Positions 17,515 to 25,745 are shown, numbered from the stretch's first letter. The stretch: DNA of 59,510 nucleotides from Desulfovibrio sp. (GCA_016284885.1 JAEEPQ010000003.1:1-59510); one strand, 5' to 3'. Notes: generated from the letters alone by a model not told the origin. A program made the numbers and translations.

Positions 17515-19800
17515 ATGTCCACGTTTTCCGCACGCGCGGGCGAAGCCCCCGAGAACCCTTCTGCAGCAGGGAACCTGGAACAGGAGGAGACGGCCCTCCT
17601 CAAGCGGGAGATTGCCAGCCTTTTCGCCGGCCAGGCCCCCCTTGTCGAAGCCTTTCTTGACGCCGAGCCCGGAGCCGGCCAGGAGGCCCTGTACACGGGA
17701 GCGGCCCGCTTCGTGCTCGAGCGCGCGCGGGACGTCAGCTCCTGCCTGAAGGAATGCCTGGACGCCCTTGCCCTCGGCGCCGGGATGCCTGCAGGGGCAG
17801 CTGCGCCTGCGTCTGATGGGGCTTGCCAGGAAATCCCGTCTGAACCTGCTGGCAGCGCAGACCCGTCTGCCCCTACTGCCGCGGCTGCGGAAGGCGCAGC
17901 CCCTGCTGGCGGAAGCGGCGAGAGAGAGGATCAATCCGAACCTGCGGCCTCGGAGGCCGAGCTGAAGGCTGGGCCTGCATCAGCTGGCCCTGAAGAGGCT
18001 GTCCCGGACGACGCCGCTCCCGATGCGGCCCCAGACCTGGCAGCAGCCCAGCCAGAACCCTTCGACTGGCGTTCCGCCTGCCGGGCCATTGTCGAGGGCA
18101 GCATGGACGCGGACCGCGCAGGACTGCTTGACCTGCTCGAGCGTGCCATGGCCTGCGCGGACGAGGAAGGGGCGGCAAGCCCCGAGGACAAGCGGCTTGT
18201 GGAGGCCGCCTCAGACCACTTCACGGCCCTGCTTGCGCGAGGCGCGGCCGGCGCCGGCGAGGCGAAGCAGCCGCAGGCGGAAGCGGAGCCGAAGAAGGCT
18301 CCCGAAAGCGGGGCGGCCACCTTCACGGTCACGCCGGCTGGCACCTGCGCTTCGGGCGGGGTGGACATTCCGGTCGTGCACGCTGGCGGCACGGCTGCGC
18401 CTGCCGATGCCGCGGAGGATGAAACGCCCTTTGAGGAGCCGCCCTTCGAAGCGCTGCCGGCCTGCATTCAGGAACTGGTGCGGCTTGCCGAAGGCCGGCT
18501 CGACACCGGCGACGCCCAAGCCGACGTGCGCAGTTTAAGCCAGCGCTTCCGCCAGCTGCGCGAGGAGGCCATAGCGGCCGACGGCCCCGAGCGCTGGGAG
18601 CGCTATTTCAAGCGGGCATCGGCCCACATCGCCAGTCTCCTCAACCGGGTGCACGGCGAAGGCGGCTTTGCCAGGGAAGAGGGAGCCTCTGCCAGCGAAG
18701 GAAGCCCCCGCTACATGCGCGAAGTGGACGCCGTTGCCAGGGGCGAGTACGACGGCCGCGTGGACGACATCTACGCCATCCTGAGCAACGCCATCCTCGA
18801 GGCCCGCCGCGACGGCAGGGAGGAGGAGTTCCAGGCCCGCCTGGAGGCCGCCTCCGAGCACCTCAACCGGCTCCTTTCCTCGCGCTGCGTGCATGCCGGC
18901 CGTGCGGCGGACCGCGATCCCGCCGAGGCCGAAACGGCCGAGGAGCTGAAGCAGGACATTTTCTGCGACGAGACGCCGGACGAGGACTTCGTTGCCGAGG
19001 CGGAGCGCAGAGCGCCGGCAGTCGAAGCCGCCGGACAGGCGGCTGCCAGCCAGGCCAGGCCCAGCCAGGCTAGACCCAGTCAAGAGAGACCCAGCCAGGA
19101 TGCGGCCAGGCCTGAGGCCGTGCAGCGCGGGCATCGCGGCCAGGAGCGGCCGGCTGAGCCTGCGCCCGGACAATCTGCACCCGGACAATCTGCATCTGGG
19201 CAGCCTGCCGGCCAGGCCGATGCGGACGCTCCGCGCAGGCAGGCTCCCCATGCGCGCCATGCCGGCCCCGTGCGGGGCATGCACAAGACCCGGCAGCACC
19301 CCACGTGGCAGGCCTGCGTGCAGGCCGTCAAGGACATCAGCCAGGGCCGCTTCGACAGCGATCCCCAGGGCGCCCTGGACCTGCTCCGCCAGGCTGCCGC
19401 GCGCCTCGAGCAGGAAGGGCTCGCCGAGCACTTCGAGCCAGAGATCCGGCGCGCGGCCAGGCGCCTTGCCCTGCTCATGCGCCAGGAGCCGGAAGGCCCC
19501 CAGTCCGGCTGGGAAGGCCGGGCCGCCGGACAGGATCCGCGCATGGCCTCCCGCATCGGACAGCGTCCCGATCCAAGGCGGAGTCTGCCAAGCTACATGC
19601 AGGGCGTGGAGGACATCAACCAGGGACGCTTCGACGACGACCCCGGCACCATGCTGGAGATTCTCGACTACGCCATCAGGGCTGCCTCGCGCCAGGGCAG
19701 GCTCGAGGAATTCCGCCCGAGGCTCGAGAAGGCATCCAGGCGCGCCAGCGCCGTGCTGGAGCGGCGTTCGGGCGGCCTCTTCGGCGGGAGGTTCTTCTGA
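17515..19800 (+). CDS. Large repeat-module protein of unknown function (gene A of a three-gene cassette)
   Basis: The 761-residue product is acidic and very rich in Ala, Glu, Pro and Gln. It carries five copies of a degenerate ~60-residue helical module at about 183-243, 314-379, 397-457, 595-658 and 691-752. The last two are clearest (VKDISQGRFDSDP and VEDINQGRFDDDP). The pattern is a Tyr/Trp start, G-R-F/L-D-x-D-P, a run like MLEILDYAI, then EEFxPxLExAxRR ending in LLxR. Low-complexity linkers join the modules; the longest, between copies 3 and 4, has ARPSQ-like and PGQSA-like repeats. There is no signal peptide or membrane segment. The ATG at 17515 has GGAG upstream; a GTG at 17479 is an alternative. 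It overlaps gene B by one base. I do not recognise the family; the modules could be a protein-interaction scaffold. Confidence 0.75.
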   Translation: MSTFSARAGEAPENPSAAGNLEQEETALLKREIASLFAGQAPLVEAFLDAEPGAGQEALYTGAARFVLERARDVSSCLKECLDALALGAGMPAGAAAPASDGACQEIPSEPAGSADPSAPTAAAAEGAAPAGGSGEREDQSEPAASEAELKAGPASAGPEEAVPDDAAPDAAPDLAAAQPEPFDWRSACRAIVEGSMDADRAGLLDLLERAMACADEEGAASPEDKRLVEAASDHFTALLARGAAGAGEAKQPQAEAEPKKAPESGAATFTVTPAGTCASGGVDIPVVHAGGTAAPADAAEDETPFEEPPFEALPACIQELVRLAEGRLDTGDAQADVRSLSQRFRQLREEAIAADGPERWERYFKRASAHIASLLNRVHGEGGFAREEGASASEGSPRYMREVDAVARGEYDGRVDDIYAILSNAILEARRDGREEEFQARLEAASEHLNRLLSSRCVHAGRAADRDPAEAETAEELKQDIFCDETPDEDFVAEAERRAPAVEAAGQAAASQARPSQARPSQERPSQDAARPEAVQRGHRGQERPAEPAPGQSAPGQSASGQPAGQADADAPRRQAPHARHAGPVRGMHKTRQHPTWQACVQAVKDISQGRFDSDPQGALDLLRQAAARLEQEGLAEHFEPEIRRAARRLALLMRQEPEGPQSGWEGRAAGQDPRMASRIGQRPDPRRSLPSYMQGVEDINQGRFDDDPGTMLEILDYAIRAASRQGRLEEFRPRLEKASRRASAVLERRSGGLFGGRFF
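19165..19194 (+). repeat. Tandem 15-bp repeat inside the repeat-module gene
   Basis: CCCGGACAATCTGCA occurs twice in direct succession, and a third, diverged copy follows. The unit keeps the reading frame (PGQSA). A related ARPSQ-coding run lies just upstream, at about 19045-19100. The linker probably grows and shrinks by slippage. Confidence 0.8.
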
Positions 19801-20210
19801 TGGCCGCCCTGACCGATGCCCGCGCCCGCGAAGCCCTGCGCCTGGAGATTGCGGCAGGCCTCGCCCAGGCCTCCCGCGAACGGGATCTGGCCAGGCGCCA
19901 GAAGCTGCTGCGCCACGTTTACGAGCTCATGCGCCAGGCCGAGCCCATGGCAGGCGAGGGAGCGGACGCCCCGCCCAGCCTGCTGGCCAGGCTTGAGGCC
20001 GGCGTCTTCTCCCACCTCGAGGCCAATGCCTTCCTTGAGCTGCTGGCCCGCTGCCAGGCCGAACCCGGCACCTCGCCGGAGCGCCTGCGCCTGGCCGTCA
20101 ACGCCTGGATGGAGCGCCACTGGCAGAGCCGGGACGGCCGTCGCGTCTTCATTCCCGGCGAAGTGCGCGATGCCGGGGCCGCGGAATGCCAAGGCTGCGC
20201 AGGAGGGTAG
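19800..20210 (+). CDS. Hypothetical protein (gene B of the three-gene cassette)
   Basis: The 136-residue product is soluble and almost wholly helical, with no known motif. Its middle (LLARLEAGVFSHLEANAFLEL) and end (LRLAVNAWMERHW) are hydrophobic helices suited to packing against a partner. It starts inside the stop codon of gene A (TGATG) and its last codons hold the ribosome binding site (AGGAGG) of gene C three bases later, so all three genes form one tight translation unit. Function unknown. Confidence 0.7.
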   Translation: MAALTDARAREALRLEIAAGLAQASRERDLARRQKLLRHVYELMRQAEPMAGEGADAPPSLLARLEAGVFSHLEANAFLELLARCQAEPGTSPERLRLAVNAWMERHWQSRDGRRVFIPGEVRDAGAAECQGCAGG

Positions 20211-20213
20211 GCC

Positions 20214-20999
20214 ATGCACCTGTTCAAGCTCGTGCCCGAATCGGCCTTCGACGGCCTCGTGGCCCCCGTGCTCTGCGTCCTCTTCCAGGGCGGCTGGCGC
20301 AACGTGGCGCCCGTGCGCTGGACGGCCATGCTCTCCGACGGCACCAGGCTGCCCCTGCTCGAGCGCACTCGCCTCGTGCTGCGCCTCAAGCTCTGGATAG
20401 AGTCCCGCGCTGACGGGCGCTTCGCCGTCGACACCCTCAGTCCCGCGCTCTTCGCCTACCTGCTGGAGCAGGGCGGAGAGGGCCTCTTTCCCGTGCCCTG
20501 GCGCTACCAGGAAAGTCAGGCGTCGCCCCGCACCGAGGCTTTGCTCTTCGGGCCGCGAAGGTCGTCCGCCCTGGCCTCCTACGTTTTCGAGCTGCTCCCC
20601 GTCGCCACGGCCGGCGCGCGGCTTGCCCTCTGCTTTGCCGGAGGCTGGCGCGACGTGGACGCCGATCCCCTTGCCGAAGCCTTCTGCGACGATCAGAGCC
20701 CCCTGCCGTCGACGGCCGCCGATTCCCTGGCCCTGAGCTTCCGGCTGTGGCTTGCCGAGGCCTGCACCAGGCTTTCCTGCGAGACCGGCGCCGGCATCGA
20801 TCCCGACAGGCTCTCGCCCTCCCTGCTCTACGCCCTGCTGGAGCGCTCGGCCCCCTGCATGGGCTTTGCCGAAGGGGGCCTGCTTTCCGGCCGCAGCGGC
20901 CTTGTGCAGGCGGCCCGCATGATGGAGGCCTGCGCCAGAGCGCCCGAATCCTGCGGCTGGATCTGGAAGCTTGCCAGAGGCCGCGTCCCCGGCGCCTGA
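20214..20999 (+). CDS. Internally duplicated protein of unknown function (gene C of the three-gene cassette)
   Basis: The 261-residue protein consists of two related halves. FQGGWRNV (from residue 24) and TLSPALFAYLLEQ (74-86) in the first half match FAGGWRDV (from 141) and RLSPSLLYALLER (199-211) in the second, with a similar leucine/arginine-rich helix between them (VLRLKLWIES and LSFRLWLAEA). It has no signal peptide or catalytic motif that I recognise. AGGAGGG overlaps the end of gene B and sets the start. The duplication suggests a pseudo-dimer, perhaps binding the repeated modules of gene A. That is inference. Confidence 0.7.
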   Translation: MHLFKLVPESAFDGLVAPVLCVLFQGGWRNVAPVRWTAMLSDGTRLPLLERTRLVLRLKLWIESRADGRFAVDTLSPALFAYLLEQGGEGLFPVPWRYQESQASPRTEALLFGPRRSSALASYVFELLPVATAGARLALCFAGGWRDVDADPLAEAFCDDQSPLPSTAADSLALSFRLWLAEACTRLSCETGAGIDPDRLSPSLLYALLERSAPCMGFAEGGLLSGRSGLVQAARMMEACARAPESCGWIWKLARGRVPGA

Positions 21000-21089
21000 C
21001 GACGGCCTTGCCTGCATCGCGGGCCGTCCCCGCGGCCGGCTCCGCCTCCCTCCCGTCCCTCTTTCCGCCCTGCCTGAGGAGTTTGTCCC

Positions 21090-21728
21090 ATGCGCGTCAC
21101 CTGCTTTGAAATCGGCCCCATGCCCACCAACTGCTATGTCGTCGACAACGGCCGCGAGGCCCTGTGCGTCGATCCGGGCGGGGATCCTGCACCCGTCATG
21201 GACTTTCTCAAGAAGGAGGGCCTGCAGCTGCTCGCCATCCTGCTGACCCACCGCCACTTCGACCACATGCTCGGCATCGCCGCCCTTCAGAAGGCCCTTG
21301 AGGTGCCCTGCCTCGTGCCTGCCGGCGACAGCGTCATCAAGGACGACGAGGTGGCCCGCGGCGGCATCTGGGGCATTCCCGAGGTGCCGCCCTTCAGCTG
21401 CCAGGAGCTGCCGGCAGCCAAAAGCCTGCCCGGCGGCGTGCTCGGCATCGGCGGCTTCACCTTCCAGATCCTCGACACCCCCGGCCACACGCCGGGCCAC
21501 GTCTCCTTCTACTTCCCCGAGGCCAAGGCCGTGCTCGACGGCGACACCCTCTTCTGCCACACCATTGGCCGCTCCGACTTCACCTTCGGCAGCCAGGAGC
21601 AGCTCCTCGCCAGCATCCGGGACGTGCTCTTCAAGTTGCCGGACGAAACCGTCGTCTATTCGGGCCACGGCCCCGAATCCACCATCGGCGCCGAGAAGCC
21701 CATCATCTCCCGCTGCTACGGCTTCTAG
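21090..21728 (+). CDS. MBL-fold hydrolase, glyoxalase II-like
   Basis: The 212-residue protein fits the small glyoxalase II-like group of MBL hydrolases. The metal motif is THRHFDH (residues 53-59), a further metal histidine is in TPGHTPGH, and the bridging Asp is in VLDGDTLF. The C-terminal YSGHGPEST supplies the last metal histidine. Members hydrolyse S-acyl thiols such as lactoylglutathione or related thioesters in the cytosol. The start follows GAGGAG. It is 90 bases after the three-gene cassette on the same strand and 5 bases before an FMN reductase gene, so it is likely co-transcribed with the latter at least. Confidence 0.9.
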   Translation: MRVTCFEIGPMPTNCYVVDNGREALCVDPGGDPAPVMDFLKKEGLQLLAILLTHRHFDHMLGIAALQKALEVPCLVPAGDSVIKDDEVARGGIWGIPEVPPFSCQELPAAKSLPGGVLGIGGFTFQILDTPGHTPGHVSFYFPEAKAVLDGDTLFCHTIGRSDFTFGSQEQLLASIRDVLFKLPDETVVYSGHGPESTIGAEKPIISRCYGF

Positions 21729-21733
21729 GCGCC

Positions 21734-22333
21734 ATGCCGTCACAGCCGGATAGGCCTGCCGGCTCGGCCGGGAAAGCCTGCGCCCTCGTCCTGGCGGCCT
21801 CTCCCCACAGGGAAGGCTCCGCCGTCCTGGCGGCCCGCGCCCTTGTCCAGGGCATGCAGGCTGCCGGGACGAATGCCGAGCTGCTCGACCTGAGCCTGCT
21901 CTCCTTCGAGGGCTGCCGGCACTGCGGGGCCTGCGGCAGGGCGCCCCACGCCTGCGCCAGAGCTCCCTTCGACGACTGCGAGGCCGTCTTTGCGCGGCTT
22001 TGCGGGGCATCGTTCGCCGCCTTCGCCGTGCCGGTCTACAACTACGGCCTGCCTGCCCAGTTCAAGGCCCTTGTCGACAGAAGCCAGCGCTTCTACGAGG
22101 CGGGCGTGCGTCCGCTTGCGGACGTGCCGGCTTGCGCCCTCTTTCTTGCCGGCCGGACGGCGGGCAGGCGCCTCTTCGAGGGGGTGGGACTGGAGCTTCG
22201 CTGCTTCTGCCGGACCATGGGGCTCGACCTGCGGAAGGTGAAGGAAGTGCGGGGCGTGGAGAAGCCGCCTGAAGCCGGCGGAGCGGTGCTGGCAGATATT
22301 GAAGCCTTCGGCAGGCGGTTGTGGCAGGACTAG
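21734..22333 (+). CDS. NADPH-dependent FMN reductase-like flavoprotein
   Basis: The 199-residue protein has a flavodoxin-like fold: the phosphate loop AASPHREGSAVLAAR, a cysteine-containing CRHCGACGRAPHAC, and VPVYNYGLPAQFKALVDR. This matches the NADPH-dependent FMN reductase/NAD(P)H oxidoreductase family. Only five bases separate it from the preceding MBL gene, so it is translationally coupled and needs no strong ribosome binding site. The first ~14 residues are unconserved in look, so a later start is possible. The pairing with an MBL hydrolase repeats the arrangement at 15510-16967 on the other strand. Confidence 0.85.
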   Translation: MPSQPDRPAGSAGKACALVLAASPHREGSAVLAARALVQGMQAAGTNAELLDLSLLSFEGCRHCGACGRAPHACARAPFDDCEAVFARLCGASFAAFAVPVYNYGLPAQFKALVDRSQRFYEAGVRPLADVPACALFLAGRTAGRRLFEGVGLELRCFCRTMGLDLRKVKEVRGVEKPPEAGGAVLADIEAFGRRLWQD

Positions 22334-22461
22334 CATCTGCCCGCAGTCCATGCCCGCCATGCGCGAACGCACGCCCCCGCATTCCGCCCCCGCCGTTCCG
22401 GCCCCTCGGAGGGGAACCTCTGCCGGCTTCCGCCGGGCGGGCGTTCCGCAAGGCGGAAAGT

Positions 22462-22761
22462 TCAGACTGAGGCGGCAAACGGCTCGTCGAGCTTGATCAC
22501 GGGCACGGAGGCGCAGGGCACCATGGTCTTCGGGAACTCGCCGTTCCAGCGCTCGGCCTGCACGAGCTTCAGGTATTCGGGGGGCTCACGCATGGCTCGG
22601 GGCTTGGCCTCGATGGCGGAAGCCGTCGCCCGGCCCTGGATCTCCACGGCCCTGCCGTCGGCCTGTTCCTTGGCGAGCCTCGCATCGGCCTTGCCCTTGG
22701 CGCGGGCGCGGCCCCTGTCGGCGTTGATGCGCTCGCGCTCGTGGTTCACTTCGTACGTCAA
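22462..22761 (-). pseudogene. C-terminal remnant of a prohibitin/SPFH-domain protein
   Basis: The last ~60 residues read like the end of a prohibitin-family protein: an Ala/Glu/Arg-rich helix (AKEQADGRAVEIQGRATASA), then PPEYLKLVQAERWNGEFPKTM, then a Pro-Val-Ile-Lys-Leu end. In full proteins this follows a membrane anchor and an SPFH domain, both absent here: the open frame is only 99 residues and upstream sequence shows no SPFH features. There is no clear ribosome binding site. I read it as a 5'-truncated relic; a short expressed peptide cannot be ruled out. Confidence 0.6.
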
Positions 22762-22887
22762 GGAGATGCTCCTCCCGCGGCATGAAGGAAGACAGACACG
22801 GGCACATTCTGTGCAGGCAGCATGCCGTCTTCCAGCAGGTCCGTCAGGGCGGAGCGCCTGAACTGGCGCCGGCGGCAGAACGCAGCG

Positions 22888-23352
22888 CTAGTCCAGTCCG
22901 AACTCCCGGCGCAGGGCCTGGTAGCGGGCGGCCTCCTTCTCCTTGACCGGCTTGGCGAGGTCGTCCATGCAGTGGTGCATGACATCGGCGTCCTTGAGGA
23001 CTTCGTCGAGCGGCGCGTCCACCGCCTGCTTGTCGTCGTGGCGGTAGACGGCAGAGCAGATGGCCTCGGTCTCCTCGGGGCTGGTGAGCCCGAGGGCCTC
23101 CAGCATAGTCCGGGCCAGCTCAGCGCCTCTGTGGGCGTGGTCGTCGTAGGAGCCCGTCCTGTAGGCTGCCAGATCGTGCAGCATGGCCGCCATGCAGGCG
23201 AGTTCGGCGTTGAGCCTGCGCTTCTCGGCAATGAGGCTGGCTGCCAGCGAGACGCCGTAGAGGTGGGCATAGGCGCCCCGGCGCCTGTCGGGATCCTCCA
23301 TGGCGAGCAGTTCCTTGTCGACGAGCTTGCGCAGTTCCTTAAGACGTCCCAT
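22888..23352 (-). CDS. HD-domain hydrolase
   Basis: The 154-residue protein is a small HD-superfamily metal phosphohydrolase. The first metal histidine is in AYAHLYGV, the HD doublet is in AAMLHDLAAY (about residues 59-60), a further His is in DDHAHRGAEL, and the final Asp is probably in LKDADVMHH. The length suits single-domain HD proteins that cleave nucleotides or other phosphate esters. AAGGAGG sits 7 bases before the ATG at 23352. The substrate is unknown. It is transcribed alone or with the prohibitin remnant. Confidence 0.85.
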   Translation of the reverse strand: MGRLKELRKLVDKELLAMEDPDRRRGAYAHLYGVSLAASLIAEKRRLNAELACMAAMLHDLAAYRTGSYDDHAHRGAELARTMLEALGLTSPEETEAICSAVYRHDDKQAVDAPLDEVLKDADVMHHCMDDLAKPVKEKEAARYQALRREFGLD

Positions 23353-23754
23353 GGCATGCCTCCTTGAAGTCCAGGAAGTCCGGGTGCAGATGGAAAGGCT
23401 TCGGCCGTCAGGCCGCCTGCAGGCAGTCTGCCTTCATGGCAGGGCAATGGCAAGGGCAGAGCGGAAAGGGGAGCAAATGGACGGCCTGGGCGTGTGGAGC
23501 GCGGCCACGCGCTTCCTGCGTGCCCTGTCGTCCTCGCTATGCCAAGGGACTCGGCAAGGAACGGGGAAGTGTGGCCCCTTGGGCTGTGCAGCGAGACGGC
23601 ATCCTGCAGTCTGCTCCAGTCCCATGCCGGCTGCCAGCCCAAGGCATTGCTGGGGCAGGCAGAGGCCTCTGCTTCCGGGGATGTTGTTCGGGACTTGTCC
23701 GGGCCGGCTGGCCATGCGCGGGCTGGCGGGTACGCCGGCATATTGTGCGGAGCG
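23353..23754. other. Intergenic region without a recognised gene
   Basis: About 400 bases separate the methyltransferase end from the HD gene start. I find no convincing reading frame, hairpin with T-run, or promoter pair in it. Confidence 0.45.
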
Positions 23755-24582
23755 CTACTTGACGGCGCGCAGGGCAAACATGGGCACGGGATTGTAGGAG
23801 GCGTCGCGCACGCGGAAGACGCGGGCGCTGATCTGCTGGTCGAGCGCAACCGAGGCAAAGCCCGCCCGGTCCAGGGCCTGCACGTCCCACTGGGGCCTGG
23901 GCTCGGCGCTCAGGGGCAGCAGGCGCCGTATGTCCTCGCCTTCTTGGAGCAGCTCCTGCTCTATGCCGGCATGGGCGTGGGCGCCCTCGGCCTTGGCTAT
24001 TTCGGTGAAGTCCACTGCCCCGTAGTCGGCGTCGAAGTTGAGCAGGACGCCGCCTGGCCTGAGCACCCGGCACCACTCCCTGTAGGCCTGCTCCGGCCGC
24101 TGCAGGGTCCAGGTCAGGTTGCGCACGAGCACCGCGTCGAAGGTCTCGTCCCTGAAAGCCAGGGCTTCGGCGTCCATGTGCAGGAAGCGCGCCTGGCAGC
24201 CGGTCTCGCGGGCCAGGGCCCTGGCCTCGCGCAGCATGCCTTCGGAAAGGTCGATGCCCGTGGCCTCGCAGCCCGTCTCGCAGGCCAGGAGCACCGCAAA
24301 GAAGCCCGGTCCCGTGCCCACGTCGAGCACGCTCAGCCTCCTGCCCTCCAGGGGCTTCGGCAGCCAGGGCAGGATCTCGCCGCGCCAGGCCTCCCACTTG
24401 TCGCCGGCAATCTCTCCGCGCCTCACCTGGCCAAAGCCGGCAGACCTGCGGGTCCAGTAGCGTTCGATGCGCTCTGCCAGCGCCTCGCTGCGGGCAGGAA
24501 GCTGCGTGGCAGGCGCAGGAAAGCGGCGGCCTGCGCGCGGGGCGGAGTTTTCGGCAGGGAAAGGCTGGCTGGCAGGGGTCAT
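23755..24582 (-). CDS. Class I SAM-dependent methyltransferase, last gene of the nickel-transport operon
   Basis: The 275-residue enzyme has the Rossmann methyltransferase motifs in order: motif I LDVGTGPGFFAVLLA, an acidic ribose-binding segment ATGIDLSEGMLREAR, DAEALAF, and the motif IV/post region FDAVLVRNLTWTL. Its ATG overlaps the nikE stop as ATGA, so it is part of the same transcript and probably related to nickel uptake, for example modifying a metal chelator. That link is inferred from position only. Substrate unknown; cytosolic. Confidence 0.88.
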   Translation of the reverse strand: MTPASQPFPAENSAPRAGRRFPAPATQLPARSEALAERIERYWTRRSAGFGQVRRGEIAGDKWEAWRGEILPWLPKPLEGRRLSVLDVGTGPGFFAVLLACETGCEATGIDLSEGMLREARALARETGCQARFLHMDAEALAFRDETFDAVLVRNLTWTLQRPEQAYREWCRVLRPGGVLLNFDADYGAVDFTEIAKAEGAHAHAGIEQELLQEGEDIRRLLPLSAEPRPQWDVQALDRAGFASVALDQQISARVFRVRDASYNPVPMFALRAVK

Positions 24583-25481
24583 GGCTGGGCCTCCTTGGCT
24601 TGGGGCTTGGCAGTGGGCGAAGGATCTGGACTGGCGCCGGCCGGCATCTTTTCGGCCGGGCTTTCGTGCAGGTTTGCTGAGAGCGCTTCAGGTCTTCCCC
24701 GGTAGTCCGAGGCAAAGAGCACGGTGGCGTCGACGAGCTTGGCCAGATAGGGCGAGGCGGCAAGGTCGAGATGCCGGCAGTCCACCTCGTCTTCGAGCAC
24801 GCCCTGCCTGAGGAGCAGGAACCTGTCGCACAGGAGCGTGGCGAGCTGGATGTCGTGGGTGATGAAGAGGTAGGTCATGTCCCCCTTGACGGCTTGCAGC
24901 AGATCCAGAATCTGGGCCTGGATGGAGACGTCGAGGGCGCTCACGGCCTCGTCGAAGACGATGAACTGCGGCGCCGAGGCCAGGGCGCGGGCTATGCAGG
25001 CGCGCTGGAGCTGGCCGCCGGAGAGCTGGTGGGGAAGGCAGCCGGCCAGCCGTGCCGGCAGCTCCACCTTGTCCATGAGGGCGGTAGCGGCGGCGGCTTC
25101 GTCGCAGGTTGCCGTGCCGGCTGCGCGCAGGCCTTCGGCGATGATCTCCCTGACCGTGAAGCCGGGATTGACCGAGGTCGCGTAGTCCTGGAAGACCACG
25201 CTCACGGCGCCCCGATGGGCCCTGCGCCAGGCTTGGTCCGGCATGCCGTCGAAGAGGACGGCTCCGCTGTCGGATCGTTCGAGGCCGAGCAGGCAGCGCG
25301 CGAGCGTGCTCTTGCCGCTCCCGCTTTCGCCGAGCAGGCCGAGGATTTCGCCCCGCCTGGCCTGGAAGGACACGCTCTTGAGTACGGGGCGCAGGGTCTT
25401 GCGCCAGAAGCTGGACGCCTGGCGGTCGGGGTAGCTCTTGCAGAGGGCCTGCACGTCAAGGAAGGGGGCGCTGTCAGGCAT
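24579..25481 (-). CDS. nikE: Nickel/peptide ABC transporter ATPase, NikE/OppF type
   Basis: The 300-residue protein is a complete nickel/oligopeptide-family ABC ATPase: Walker A GLLGESGSGKST, Q-loop VVFQDYATSVNP, signature LSGGQLQRACIARAL, Walker B FIVFDEAVSALDVS, H-loop ITHDIQL. It would form a heterodimer with NikD under the NikB-NikC permease, but nikD and nikC are destroyed just upstream. The ATG at 25481 follows GGAGG and overlaps the nikD remnant by 8 bases. The same frame is open upstream without a stop, so a NikC'-NikE fusion could be read from the nikC start. A long Pro/Ala-rich tail ends the protein. Confidence 0.85.
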   Translation of the reverse strand: MPDSAPFLDVQALCKSYPDRQASSFWRKTLRPVLKSVSFQARRGEILGLLGESGSGKSTLARCLLGLERSDSGAVLFDGMPDQAWRRAHRGAVSVVFQDYATSVNPGFTVREIIAEGLRAAGTATCDEAAAATALMDKVELPARLAGCLPHQLSGGQLQRACIARALASAPQFIVFDEAVSALDVSIQAQILDLLQAVKGDMTYLFITHDIQLATLLCDRFLLLRQGVLEDEVDCRHLDLAASPYLAKLVDATVLFASDYRGRPEALSANLHESPAEKMPAGASPDPSPTAKPQAKEAQP

Positions 25482-25745
25482 GCCTGCCTCCGAGGGCCTG
25501 GCGGAAGCCCCGGGTGAGGGCCAGGCGGGTTGCCACAAGGTACTGGGTGTAGGGATGCCGGGGTTCGTTGAAGACGCGCGCAGCCTCGCCCTGCTCATTG
25601 GGGCAAATTTGGAGCGCACGTCTATGGCCGTGGGGTCGCAGGGCGCTATCCAGGGCGCCAGCAGGCCGGCCAGGGCGACAAGGACGATGAAGGCAAGGCA
25701 GACCGTGCCTGCTCTGTCTTCCTTGAGGCTCTTCCAGAAGGTCAA
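25474..25745 (-). pseudogene. nikC'-'nikD deletion junction
   Basis: The TTG at 25745 overlaps the nikB stop and opens a NikC/DppC-type permease N terminus: WKSLKEDRAGT, one membrane helix, then APWIAPCDP and VRSKFAPMS. At about 25590-25605 this signal ends. From there another frame encodes the C-terminal end of an OppD/NikD-type ATPase (VFNEPRHPYTQYLVATRLAL), stopping at 25474, where nikE starts. Most of nikC and nearly all of nikD, together about 1.6 kb in a normal operon, are missing. The importer would then lack one permease subunit and one ATPase. A misassembly could give the same picture. Confidence 0.85.

Noticed and set aside
19668..22010. 780-codon minus-strand frame across genes B, C and the MBL gene
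   Set aside because: It is antisense to four well-supported genes with overlapping starts and ribosome binding sites.
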